From JAXHLG01 sp034522495 (lineage in GTDB: Bacteria; Patescibacteriota; Minisyncoccia; Moranbacterales; DUUL01), in the NCBI GenBank assembly GCA_034522495.1, contig JAXHLG010000002.1, positions 806,001 through 870,000 on the forward strand: a stretch of 64,000 nucleotides of DNA. Direction: 5' to 3'. A program made the position numbers and the translations under genes. The notes under the pieces are model-generated. The model saw only the letters and a program-made list of their open reading frames with translations, made no database searches and was not told the origin of the DNA. Position 1 is the first letter of the stretch; each line of letters begins with the position of its first letter. This document shows positions 35,835 to 42,884 of the stretch, one piece after another.

Positions 35835-36217
35835 AAAATGTATTATGAATTTAGTATCTTGAGTCTAGGAGCTAGGATCTTGAATCTTTCCCGCTACTTT
35901 TTTATTCTCATTTGATAGCGGGACCCCGCCTTGCGGTGGGAATCTCAAATTAGACAACTCAAAAGTCAAAGCCACAACTCAAAACCCGTTATCTTAAATC
36001 CTAATGTTAAAATGACAAATCAAACCTAAAGTTCAAACAACTGAAATATGGCTTACCCTTTAAGGCTGAAAGAACTGATTTAATTTGAAATTCAGTCATT
36101 TGTCATTGATTTGCCTGCCCCGTTTGAGCGAAGCGAATTTGCGGGGACATTTGTGCGAGTTTGACATTTGTCATTTAAACAGAATTTTCTAATTGCTAAT
36201 GAAAAACATCCAATAAA
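35835..36217. repeat. 383-bp repeat mosaic between atpA and atpG
   Basis: In order: ATGTATTATGAATTTAGTATC next to the atpG start; family S repeat (35876-35945, CCCGCTACTTTTTT...AGCGGGACCCCGCC...GCGGTGGGAATCT); CACAACTCAAAACCCGTTA; family H hairpin (36117-36146). The family S part is nearly the same as sequence inside lepA at 44521-44590. No gene. Confidence 0.85.
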
Positions 36218-37861
36218 TTACTTTTTCTCTTCACTTTCTCCGCTTTCTTCACTTTTTCCACTTTTCTCATCTTCTTTGTTCTCTTCTTTTTCTTGACTTT
36301 CTTGAGTCTCTCCGCTCTCTTTGCTTTCTTCAGCCTCTTCCTCTGCTGGCAGAGTGTTTTTGAAAGCCTCCACCGTCTTCTTGACTTCCGACTCCAGCTC
36401 TTCATCCAACTCTTTCTTTTCCCGGATCTTTTTCAGAACCTCTTTGCCCGCTTCCTCAAAATATTGAAGCATTTCTTTTTCTTTCTCTCTTGTTTCTTCC
36501 ACTTTTATGTCATCAAAATACCCGTTATTTAAAGCCCACATAACCACTACCTGTTTCTCCACCGGAAGCGAAGCGTACTGATCTTGCTTCAACACTTCCC
36601 GGGTACGATAGCCCCGCTCGATTTTTTGCTTGGTTCTTTCATCCAAATCCGAGCCGAACTGAGTAAAAGCCTCCAATTCACGGAATTGCGCAAGTTCCAA
36701 TTTGACTTTTCCGGCCACTTTTTTCATAGCCTTGATTTGAGCCGAGGATCCCACGCGGGAAACGGACAGCCCCACGTTAATCGCCGGCCTAAAGCCCTGA
36801 TAAAACAAATCGGCCTCCAAAAATATTTGCCCGTCTGTGATGGAAATAACATTGGTGGGAATAAAAGCGGAAATATCGCCGGCCTGAGTCTCGATAATCG
36901 GCAAGGCGGTAAGCGATCCGCCTCCGTAGTTTTTGTTCAATTTGGCGGCTCTTTCCAAAAGCCTGGAATGCAGATAAAAAACATCTCCCGGATAAGCCTC
37001 TCTTCCCGGCGGCCTCCTCAAAAGAAGTGAAATTTGGCGATATGCCGCCGCGTGCTTGGATAAATCATCATAGACGATTAAAACATCCTTGCCTTGATCC
37101 ATAAAATACTCTCCAATAGTACATCCGGCATAAGGAGCCATAAAGGAATAAGCGGCTGGATCGGAAGCCCCCGCCAGCACAACCACCGTGTGATCGAGCG
37201 CGCCGTGCTCTTCCAGCTTGGAAACAATCTGAGCCACTTTGGATTTCTTTTGACCGATAGCTACATAAATACAAATAACGTCTTGATCTTTTTGGTTAAT
37301 AATCGCGTCAATAGCAATAGCCGTCTTTCCGGTCTGCCTATCTCCGATAATCAACTCTCTCTGGCCTCTCCCGATAGGAATCATGGCGTCTATGGATTTA
37401 ATCCCGGTCTGGAGCGGCTGTTTGACTTCTTCCCTGGTTACTACTCCCGGAGCAATTTTCTCTATAGGATAAACCTCTTCGCTTTCAATCGGTTCTCCGC
37501 CGTCGATAGCCTCCCCAATAGGGCTGATAACTCTTCCTATCATCTTTTCATTGGCCGGCACGGAAAGTACTTGCCCGGTTGAAACAACCGTGTCTCCTTC
37601 TTTGATCAAATCGATGCTTCCTATAACAATCACCCCGACCTCTCCTTCTTCCAGGTTCATAGTCACGCCGTACACCTCCTCTTTTGAATCTCCCCTCGTT
37701 TCAAATTTTACCATTTCCGACATCATAACATCATCCAGTCCGACAATTTTTGCCACGCCGTCTCCGACTTCCACCACTTTCCCCACCTTCTTGGTTTCCA
37801 TGCCGGTATCCGCTTCAGTGATTTGTTTTTTTAAATTTTCAATAATGTAGTCTTTATTCAT
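36218..37861 (-). CDS. atpA: ATP synthase alpha subunit with charged tail
   Basis: 547 residues. Regulatory F1 subunit. Walker A GDRQTGKTAIAID, LIVYDDLSKHAAAYRQ, the SVSRVGSSAQIKAMK signature are intact to about residue 500. The last ~40-45 residues are almost only Glu, Ser, Lys and Gly, about 40 more than typical alpha subunits. Start MNKDYIIENLKK is typical. Confidence 0.96.
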   Translation of the reverse strand: MNKDYIIENLKKQITEADTGMETKKVGKVVEVGDGVAKIVGLDDVMMSEMVKFETRGDSKEEVYGVTMNLEEGEVGVIVIGSIDLIKEGDTVVSTGQVLSVPANEKMIGRVISPIGEAIDGGEPIESEEVYPIEKIAPGVVTREEVKQPLQTGIKSIDAMIPIGRGQRELIIGDRQTGKTAIAIDAIINQKDQDVICIYVAIGQKKSKVAQIVSKLEEHGALDHTVVVLAGASDPAAYSFMAPYAGCTIGEYFMDQGKDVLIVYDDLSKHAAAYRQISLLLRRPPGREAYPGDVFYLHSRLLERAAKLNKNYGGGSLTALPIIETQAGDISAFIPTNVISITDGQIFLEADLFYQGFRPAINVGLSVSRVGSSAQIKAMKKVAGKVKLELAQFRELEAFTQFGSDLDERTKQKIERGYRTREVLKQDQYASLPVEKQVVVMWALNNGYFDDIKVEETREKEKEMLQYFEEAGKEVLKKIREKKELDEELESEVKKTVEAFKNTLPAEEEAEESKESGETQESQEKEENKEDEKSGKSEESGESEEKK

Positions 37862-37891
37862 AATCTCTTTTTATCGGTTTATATATAAATT

Positions 37892-38017
37892 TAGCTTCGT
37901 ACATTTAGCATCCCGAATAAATCTGTGCTTGCCCCGTTGCTGCGAAGTAGTTTTACGGGGTTGTAATCCGCGTAAAATCAGCGGAGTATAGGATTTCTTA
38001 AAATTCCTATACGATAA
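37892..38017. repeat. Intergenic repeat, family C, copy 3
   Basis: TAGCTTCGTACATTTAGC to the TATAGGA...TCCTATA hairpin, with an internal family H hairpin (37931-37960). It closely matches 5810-5936. It fills the atpH-atpA gap. Confidence 0.85.
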
Positions 38018-38035
38018 ATAAAAATCATAAATTGC

Positions 38036-38443
38036 TTACAAGCTTGTAACGGCTTTTTTCATTCTTTCCAGCTTGCTTTTCAGGGTCCCGTCAAATATCT
38101 CGTTTTCCACTCTTATCAAGAGGCCGCCTTTAATGTCTTCGTCAACTTGGTTGGCTAAATGGACATTTTCCGGAGCAATATTTTTCTTTTTCGCGATGCT
38201 TTCCTTGATTTTCATCATTTGATCATCGCTCATTTTCTCTCTGGAATAAACAGCGGCATCCACGATGCCTTCTTCTTTTTTTTGGATTTGCCTGAATATT
38301 TTCTCAATCTCTTCCAATTTCTTTTCATCCCTGTTTTTCTTGATGACTTTGGCGATCTTTTTTATCAATACCCCCTGCTGCGCTTCTTTGCCGGAAGCGA
38401 TATCGTATAAGAATTTGGCGTATTGTTTGCTGGTTACTTTCAT
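38036..38443 (-). CDS. atpH: ATP synthase delta subunit (short)
   Basis: 135 residues against about 175-180 in typical members. Peripheral stalk protein that ties F1 to subunit b. The N-terminal helices (KQYAKFLYDIASG) and the C-terminal strand motif IKGGLLIRVENEIFDGTLKSKLERMK are recognisable. The middle helices are shortened. Identity rests mainly on the operon position plus this C-terminal motif. Confidence 0.88.
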   Translation of the reverse strand: MKVTSKQYAKFLYDIASGKEAQQGVLIKKIAKVIKKNRDEKKLEEIEKIFRQIQKKEEGIVDAAVYSREKMSDDQMMKIKESIAKKKNIAPENVHLANQVDEDIKGGLLIRVENEIFDGTLKSKLERMKKAVTSL

Positions 38444-38469
38444 AATTTTGATTAATTTCTAGTCTGAGG

Positions 38470-39006
38470 CTATCCCCTATTTTTCGCCTCCCCTTGATCT
38501 TCCAGCTCTTCTCTCAGTTCATTGATAGATTCCTTTACCAATTCAACATCTCCGTCCTTGCCTACTTTCTTTTGCAATGTTTTTTCCAGCGCTAAAACAG
38601 TCAGCTCGCCCACCTGAGACTTGACCTCTTTAAACATCTTTTGCTTCTCTTTTTTAATTTGTTTTTTGGCTTCTTCCATTATTTTATCCCCTTCTTTTTT
38701 TGCGTTTTCGGTAATTTCTTGCTTGTTTTTCTCGGCCTTCTTTTGCGCCTCCGCCATCACTTCTTTGGCTTCTTTATACGCCTCCTTAATTTTTTGCTCC
38801 TTCACCTTCTCCGCTTCTTCCAGCTGCTCTTGAGTTTTTTTGGCATCATCCAAGCCTTTTTGAATAACCTCGGTCCTTTCATTCATCTTTTTCAGCAGAG
38901 GCTTGTAAGCAAATTTATACAGCACAAATAAAACTATCGCAAAATTGATGGCTTGAGCCAACAGTATTTTCCCATCTAAATGAAAAGATTCAATTATCGC
39001 TTCCAT
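38470..39006 (-). CDS. atpF: ATP synthase b subunit
   Basis: 178 residues. One N-terminal transmembrane helix (about 12-32) and a long charged coiled coil (about 40-150) rich in Lys, Glu and Ala. Peripheral stalk. The C-terminus (VELVKESINELREEL) contacts delta. Operon position between atpE and atpH. Confidence 0.94.
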   Translation of the reverse strand: MEAIIESFHLDGKILLAQAINFAIVLFVLYKFAYKPLLKKMNERTEVIQKGLDDAKKTQEQLEEAEKVKEQKIKEAYKEAKEVMAEAQKKAEKNKQEITENAKKEGDKIMEEAKKQIKKEKQKMFKEVKSQVGELTVLALEKTLQKKVGKDGDVELVKESINELREELEDQGEAKNRG

Positions 39007-39088
39007 AGAATATTTTAAGCTGATTAACTTTAAAAGCTGACGCTCTCAACAAGGTTCCGCTCTAAGCGAAACCCTATGAAAACATCAA

Positions 39089-39328
39089 CTAGCTAATGGT
39101 GAAGGCCACCACCAAAGCGTAAATAGCGATAGCTTCCGCAAAAGCGGCCGCCAAAAGCATGGGCGCAATGATTTTTCCGGAAACTTCCGGGTTTCTTCCG
39201 ATCGCTTCCATTGCCTTGGCTCCGATCATTCCGATTCCCAAGCCCGGGCCCAATGCCCCGAGTCCGATGGCCAATCCCTTGGCCAGCATGGTCAAGTCAA
39301 CTGCTTGTTTTACAACTTCTCCTTCCAT
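39089..39328 (-). CDS. atpE: ATP synthase c subunit
   Basis: 79 residues, two-helix hairpin with the polar loop GRNPE. The ion-binding Glu lies in AFAEAIAIYAL. The Gln in helix 1 and the Ser/Thr directly after the Glu that mark Na+-binding rings are Ile and Ala here, so the ring is predicted to use protons. That rests on motif reading only. Confidence 0.95.
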   Translation of the reverse strand: MEGEVVKQAVDLTMLAKGLAIGLGALGPGLGIGMIGAKAMEAIGRNPEVSGKIIAPMLLAAAFAEAIAIYALVVAFTIS

Positions 39329-39478
39329 AAATTTACTTTATTAATAGTTAGATTATAAGTAATTACTCCTAAAAACACAAATCCCAATCCACAAAGCACA
39401 AAACTTTAATATCAATAATAGCTTTAAGTTTTAACCTGTGGCTTTGCACTTTGAGTTTTGAGTTTTGAGTTTCCTAAA

Positions 39479-40363
39479 TTAATGTTCCGCCTCCATCGCC
39501 ATGCTCATAAACACAAGAGTCAGTATAGCAAAAACCGCCGCTTGCACAAGACCCACCAAAACCTCCAGGAACATAAAAGGCAAAGGAATCGCAAAAGCAA
39601 AAATCATCGCCATGGATGCCAGAAGCACTTCACCGGCAAAAATATTTCCAAAAAGCCTGAAAGACAATGAAGCCACCTTGGCAAACTCACTGATTATCTC
39701 CATAAAGCCTACCACGAATTTAATGGGGTTTACAAACAACACGTTCTTGTCTTTGCTTATTTTCTTGGGAATTTCCATCAGAGTTTCAAAATTGATGAAT
39801 TTATTGAAATGCTTCCAAGAGCCTACCGAAAACACTCCGATAATATGAGAGGTCACCACCGCAAACAAGGAAAGCGCCAGCGTCATATTCAAATCGGCCG
39901 TACCGCCCCGAAAAAACGGCACGAAAGCCTCCTCTCCCCCATGAGCTTTCACCACGCCAATTGTCCCGATGATGGGGAGAATTCCAAACCAGTTATTCAA
40001 TAATATAAAAAGAAACAGAGCAAGCGTAATCGGCAAGAGCTTCTCTGAGGTTTTGCGGTTTCCGGTAATGCTGTCCACAAACCCGAGCGCTCCCTCTAAA
40101 ATAATTTCAAAAAAATTCTGCACTCCCCGGGGAACCTTCCTGATCCTCCAGCCCGCTGCCAGAAAAAAAGCCACCAAAACAAAGGTGACAACAATACTGC
40201 TCAAAAAAGAATTGGTTACCTCAAATCCCTTAACTTGAAATAAGGTTTCAGCAAAAATAGTATTCTCGTGATGAATTTCTTCGTGCGTTTCTCCGGAGGC
40301 GACGCTCCCGCCGGCTCCGCTCTCCCCCTGTTTCTTTGCAATTTGATCCTTTATTTCCGACAT
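39479..40363 (-). CDS. atpB: ATP synthase a subunit
   Basis: 294 residues. Membrane channel of Fo. The essential Arg is in SLSFRLFGNIFAGE. FFRGGTADLNMTLALSL and the C-terminal helix 'VGLVQAAVFAILTLVFMSMA' are conserved. An N-terminal hydrophilic segment of about 30 residues precedes the first helix. Confidence 0.95.
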   Translation of the reverse strand: MSEIKDQIAKKQGESGAGGSVASGETHEEIHHENTIFAETLFQVKGFEVTNSFLSSIVVTFVLVAFFLAAGWRIRKVPRGVQNFFEIILEGALGFVDSITGNRKTSEKLLPITLALFLFILLNNWFGILPIIGTIGVVKAHGGEEAFVPFFRGGTADLNMTLALSLFAVVTSHIIGVFSVGSWKHFNKFINFETLMEIPKKISKDKNVLFVNPIKFVVGFMEIISEFAKVASLSFRLFGNIFAGEVLLASMAMIFAFAIPLPFMFLEVLVGLVQAAVFAILTLVFMSMAMEAEH

Positions 40364-40431
40364 CTCAAATCAAGTTTAGCCAATTATAAATCCAACAGAA
40401 ACACGACTCGCTTTTCGCTGTGTTCCTGAGT

Positions 40432-40671
40432 TTATTTATTTTTGTCTTCTGCGTCTTTAATCGCCTTGAGGGCTTCCTTGGTAATTCCAACACAAGTTAT
40501 TATAAACGCAATTGCGATACTCGTCAAGAAAAGCCACGGCTCCTTGTCATACTTCTCGTCCAGCCATTTGCCGACAAGCGCCGCCGCCAGCACGGGAAAC
40601 ACAATCCACCCCGAAACTCTGTAAAACAAAGCCAAGCTTTTAATCCAATTGTTCTTATTATCGTTATTCAT
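40432..40671 (-). CDS. AtpI/AtpZ-like small membrane protein
   Basis: 79 residues, two transmembrane helices (about 17-35 and 45-63) with the conserved YRVSGWIVFPVLAAALVGKWLDEKY. Such proteins begin many atp operons and help assemble the c-ring or handle Mg2+/Ca2+. It is the first gene of the operon. Its upstream gap holds a MITE-like element. Confidence 0.85.
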   Translation of the reverse strand: MNNDNKNNWIKSLALFYRVSGWIVFPVLAAALVGKWLDEKYDKEPWLFLTSIAIAFIITCVGITKEALKAIKDAEDKNK

Positions 40672-40694
40672 AACGAAGTATTATATATTATATT

Positions 40695-40843
40695 AAACCA
40701 CTGAAGAATTGATTATTTTGAAAATTTTGTCATTCTGATGAAAATCAGAATCTCTTTACAAAGCCACTTTTGGTAATCATTAGATTCTGAATCCCGCCAG
40801 AGGCGGACACGGCAAGTTCAGAATGACATTCTTCAGTGGTTTC
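40695..40843. repeat. MITE-like repeat, family M, copy 2
   Basis: AAACCACTGAAGAATTGATT at the left and GACATTCTTCAGTGGTTT at the right form a terminal inverted repeat. Interior TCATTCTGATGAAAATCAGA and GGCGGACACGGCAAGTTCAG are shared with the other copies. It lies immediately upstream of the atp operon. Confidence 0.9.
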
Positions 40844-41135
40844 TATTGTATATATCATGTATCATGTATTATGCTAAAGCAAAAAATCAAACGCGTTTCA
40901 TGGTTTTGATTCAGTTATTTAGCAATGGAGCAATCCTGTTGCTTTAACCCATTTTACTACTTTTTCTGCAATTTTAAAAGACCGAGAGATTCCCGGCCTT
41001 TTCGCTGGAGCGAGCTTCCTAGCTCGGTCCACCAATTTTCTTGGCCATCATAGTGACCACGATAATGGCCACGAAACAAAAAATTGAAAAGAAAAGCCGG
41101 AACGATTTCCGGCTGCTTAAAGTTTAAATTAAAAA
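40844..41135. other. Gap with stacked hairpins
   Basis: Contains two terminator-like hairpins on the minus strand (AAAAGGCCGGGAATCTCTCG at about 40980-41004; CGAGCTAGGAAGCTCG at about 41010-41030) and a GGCCAT/ATGGCC palindrome (about 41042-41071). A tiny minus-strand frame (VAIIVVTMMAKKIGGPS) could be coded across the palindrome, but it has no ribosome site. Confidence 0.45.
41091..41116 (-). terminator. Intrinsic terminator
   Basis: AGCCGGAA/TTCCGGCT stem followed by TTTTCTTTT on the minus strand, downstream of the gene at 41136. Confidence 0.8.
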
Positions 41136-41663
41136 TTATAGGTTTATCCCTTGCCCCTTTCCTTGTTGCTCTTCCAAAATTTCATCGAAAACCTCTTGGT
41201 AGGCGGCAGAAAAAGCACTCCCAAACAAACTTATAAAAAACACATCCTTTTCGCATCGATAGGCCATCTCGATCAAATCAGACAATTCCACATTGGGCTT
41301 GTCTTGATTAATCATCCATTTGAATATAATTTTGAGATCCTCCTCTGCTATGTTCTTTCCAAAGATTAAAAGGATATTTTTTACAGCATTAACTAGATAT
41401 GCCAAATTTTGCTGAAAAGATATTCCCCAAATCGACCGCATCCAGTTTCTTCCGGAATAATAGCTTTTCCGATTATTGAACCTGATAAGCTCATAATTAA
41501 ACTCTGCAATCTCCCACAAAAAACCGGAATGCGTTTTGTTTATCAGTGCATTTACAATTTTCTGCAGCAAGAGATTTAAAATGCCATTCAATTCTGTTAA
41601 GCTTGGTTTTCTGCTGGAAATAATTTCGACCATTTCATTGAAATATTCTCTGTATGTTTTCAT
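41136..41663 (-). CDS. Hypothetical helical protein
   Basis: 175 residues from ATG 41663, which has a GAGGAGG site seven bases upstream. The ATG at 41687 lacks one. Mostly alpha-helical and soluble, with acidic patches near the C-terminus. I do not recognise a family. It is the first of three consecutive minus-strand small genes with strong ribosome sites and their own terminators. Confidence 0.65.
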   Translation of the reverse strand: MKTYREYFNEMVEIISSRKPSLTELNGILNLLLQKIVNALINKTHSGFLWEIAEFNYELIRFNNRKSYYSGRNWMRSIWGISFQQNLAYLVNAVKNILLIFGKNIAEEDLKIIFKWMINQDKPNVELSDLIEMAYRCEKDVFFISLFGSAFSAAYQEVFDEILEEQQGKGQGINL

Positions 41664-41774
41664 GAAACTTCCTCCTCGTTTGTTCATTCAACTGGAAAAG
41701 ATATTAAAACAACTTTTTCAACGAACTCCCCCCCTTTGGAGAGTTACTCTACCACAAATCTTAAATTTAAGCAA

Positions 41775-41815
41775 TAAAAAACCGGACAAGTTTGATTCAA
41801 ACGCATCCGGTTGTT
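41775..41815 (-). terminator. Intrinsic terminator
   Basis: AACCGGATG...CTTGTCCGGTT stem followed by TTTTTTATTG on the minus strand, downstream of the gene at 41833. Confidence 0.75.
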
Positions 41816-41832
41816 TGATAAAGTTTTACTGA

Positions 41833-42144
41833 TCATAAAGCACCTCTCTCCTGTCCTTCCAGCAATCTTTCGGCTTGACTTTTGACGTCGATCAAATAAG
41901 CCAAGACTTCTTTTTTGAATTCTGGAAGGTTACTTTCTTCAATGCCCTCAAGAAAGATGTTTGCATAATGGACAAAATCTTCCAAGAAACTCCTGTCTTT
42001 CCCATTTTCTGGATCGACCATCCCGAGATGATCTTCAATTCCAGCCAGATACAAACAAATCACTCTTTTTCTAATAGTATGCTGCTCAAACAAAAATTTC
42101 TCAAAGCTTTCAAAAAGCATTATAAAGAACAACTCCCAATTCAT
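41833..42144 (-). CDS. Hypothetical small helical protein
   Basis: 103 residues, amphipathic helices, acidic, no membrane segment. AAAGGGGGCAATT precedes the ATG, so a G-rich ribosome site with good spacing supports the start. Family unknown. Stands alone between two terminators. Confidence 0.65.
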   Translation of the reverse strand: MNWELFFIMLFESFEKFLFEQHTIRKRVICLYLAGIEDHLGMVDPENGKDRSFLEDFVHYANIFLEGIEESNLPEFKKEVLAYLIDVKSQAERLLEGQERGAL

Positions 42145-42218
42145 AATTGCCCCCTTTAAAAAAATGTAAAAAATTTACCCAAGAAGAGGATATCCTAACT
42201 TAATTCAGCTATAAAGTC

Positions 42219-42246
42219 AAGGCCGGCAAAGAATTTTGCCGGCCAT
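42219..42246 (-). terminator. Intrinsic terminator
   Basis: GGCCGGCAAAATTCTTTGCCGGCC palindromic stem with weak T-rich tail, downstream of the gene at 42252. Confidence 0.7.
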
Positions 42247-42251
42247 TATTT

Positions 42252-42584
42252 TTATGCATTGATAAGAAACTGTTCAAAGAATTCCGCTCCCTCCGCGGAA
42301 ATTTCGTAATAGGTGTTTTGCTGAAAGCCGGCCCCCTTTGATACGCTTATAAATTCCATCTTTATAACTATCAGCCCGGCTTCATGCATTCTTGAAAGGA
42401 TGTTTTTGACGTGATATTTACAAGGAACGGTTTTTCTCAGTTCCGTTAACTCTTTTATTTCCGTTGCTTTGCAGCTATAAATATGCTCCAGAAAAATTCT
42501 GAAAACTTCCGCATCGGCGGAAGTGAAGATTTCCAGAGCGCCATTTTCATCGAATTCATTTTCAAAGAGCTTGATCTCCTTCAT
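42252..42584 (-). CDS. Putative winged-helix protein
   Basis: 110 residues from ATG 42584 (AAAGGGGGCGAAGC upstream). The order helix-helix-'CKATEIKELTELRKTVPCKYHVKNILSRMHEAGLIVIK'-beta hairpin ('VSKGAGFQQNTYYEISAEG') resembles a winged-helix DNA-binding domain. Same ribosome site as the gene at 41833. Whether it regulates its neighbours is not shown. Confidence 0.6.
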   Translation of the reverse strand: MKEIKLFENEFDENGALEIFTSADAEVFRIFLEHIYSCKATEIKELTELRKTVPCKYHVKNILSRMHEAGLIVIKMEFISVSKGAGFQQNTYYEISAEGAEFFEQFLINA

Positions 42585-42620
42585 GCTTCGCCCCCTTTGC
42601 AACCCATGCTGCCTTATTTA

Positions 42621-42647
42621 TAAAAAACCCGGAAAGCCTTCCGGGGA
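42621..42647 (-). terminator. Intrinsic terminator of the lepA transcript
   Basis: CCCCGGAAGGCTTTCCGGG stem then TTTTTTAT on the minus strand, about 240 bp past the lepA stop. A 65-residue frame here (42618-42815) overlaps the terminator and is not a gene. Confidence 0.75.
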
Positions 42648-42828
42648 TTGAGAGTTAAATAATTTTCCTCGCTTGCTAACTGAATTATAAACCAAAAACC
42701 TTGCCCGGTAAACAACTTTTAAAAAATAAAACCAGTTTTGCAATTTCTCAATTTCATTCGCGCCAGCGAATATAATTTCGCAATTCCTACTAACTCCAAC
42801 CAACCGCCCACACAACTTGCATGCTCTA

Positions 42829-42884
42829 ATGTTTGAATTTTTTACATGTTTAGATGTTTACATGTTTAAATGCTTAAATGACCT
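42829..42884. repeat. Tandem ATGTTTA words at the lepA 3' end
   Basis: Repeats of ATGTTTAGATG, ATGTTTACATG and ATGTTTAAATG abut the lepA stop codon. The same words border the ends of genes at 12630 and 34860. Confidence 0.6.

Noticed and set aside
42618..42815. 65-residue minus-strand frame
   Set aside because: Its end overlaps a clear intrinsic terminator.
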